This document shows, in pieces, positions 6,890 to 6,954 of a stretch of DNA of 6,954 bases (its first letter is position 1; every line of letters starts with the position of its first letter). Where the stretch lies: the NCBI GenBank assembly GCA_955651735.1, contig CATPAM010000178.1, positions 1-6,954 on the forward strand, read 5' to 3'. This stretch comes from Candidatus Acidiferrales bacterium (GTDB taxonomy: Bacteria; Acidobacteriota; Terriglobia; Acidiferrales; UBA7541). The translations under genes were made by a program, and so were the position numbers. The notes below the pieces were generated by a model, which worked only from the letters and a program-made list of their open reading frames with translations, did no database searches and was not told where the DNA came from.

Positions 6890-6954
6890 GTCTCCCTGGA
6901 TGACCTCGCGCACAAGCTTATTGCTGTGTGTATCGGCAGGGGCTTGTTTCTAGC
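6890..6954. other. Gene-free tail with a possible weak stem
   Basis: No gene is visible. ACAAGC (6912-6917) could pair with GCTTGT (6942-6947), which is followed by TTC; the loop of 24 nt and the stem of only 6 bp make it a poor terminator. The window ends too soon to judge what follows. Confidence 0.25.

Noticed and set aside
1..6954. CRISPR arrays, tRNA or rRNA genes
   Set aside because: No regularly spaced repeats, no tRNA-like cloverleaf with a T-loop GTTCRA signal in proper context (the GTTCGAG copies at 19 and 54 lack flanking arms), and no rRNA-like conserved stretches were seen.

Overview
The window carries three co-oriented (+ strand) genes for exported proteins, with about 400 bases of gene-free DNA in front of them and 65 bases behind. 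The DNA is fairly GC-rich. PSCyt1/DUF1549/DUF1553 proteins paired with a Tat-exported DUF1501 protein are typical of Planctomycetota, Verrucomicrobiota and soil Acidobacteriota (Solibacter/Bryobacter-like). I lean towards Acidobacteriota from general style, but the sequence alone does not settle the phylum.

Layout. Bases 1-402: no gene I can support. This stretch holds an almost perfect 17-bp inverted repeat (103-119/142-158), a C- and A-rich imperfect direct repeat (195-229) and a candidate sigma70-type promoter (322-350). Bases 403-4161: a very large membrane-anchored or secreted protein with two tandem c-type heme modules (PSCyt1), DUF1549 (PSCyt2, with a third CxxCH), a LamG-type lectin fold, a charged linker and DUF1553 (PSD1). 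Bases 4180-5667: a Tat-exported DUF1501 protein (sulfatase/alkaline phosphatase-like superfamily), 18 nt downstream and almost certainly in the same operon. Bases 5668-5833: a 166-nt spacer with a small bulged hairpin. Bases 5834-6889: a Tat-exported NHL-type six-bladed beta-propeller protein with its own strong Shine-Dalgarno. Bases 6890-6954: short tail without a gene.

How the genes may work together. All three products are predicted to act outside the cytoplasm. The first supplies up to three covalently bound hemes plus a carbohydrate-binding-like LamG module, the second a putative metal-dependent hydrolase fold exported folded, the third a propeller with a histidine at the start of most blades. 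The DUF1549/DUF1553-DUF1501 pair is a recurrent but biochemically uncharacterised partnership. A role in oxidising or hydrolysing an extracellular polymer, probably a polysaccharide, is an inference and not shown by the sequence. The most interesting aspects are the doubled heme module, the three-gene exported cassette, the His-lined propeller and the strong inverted repeat upstream.
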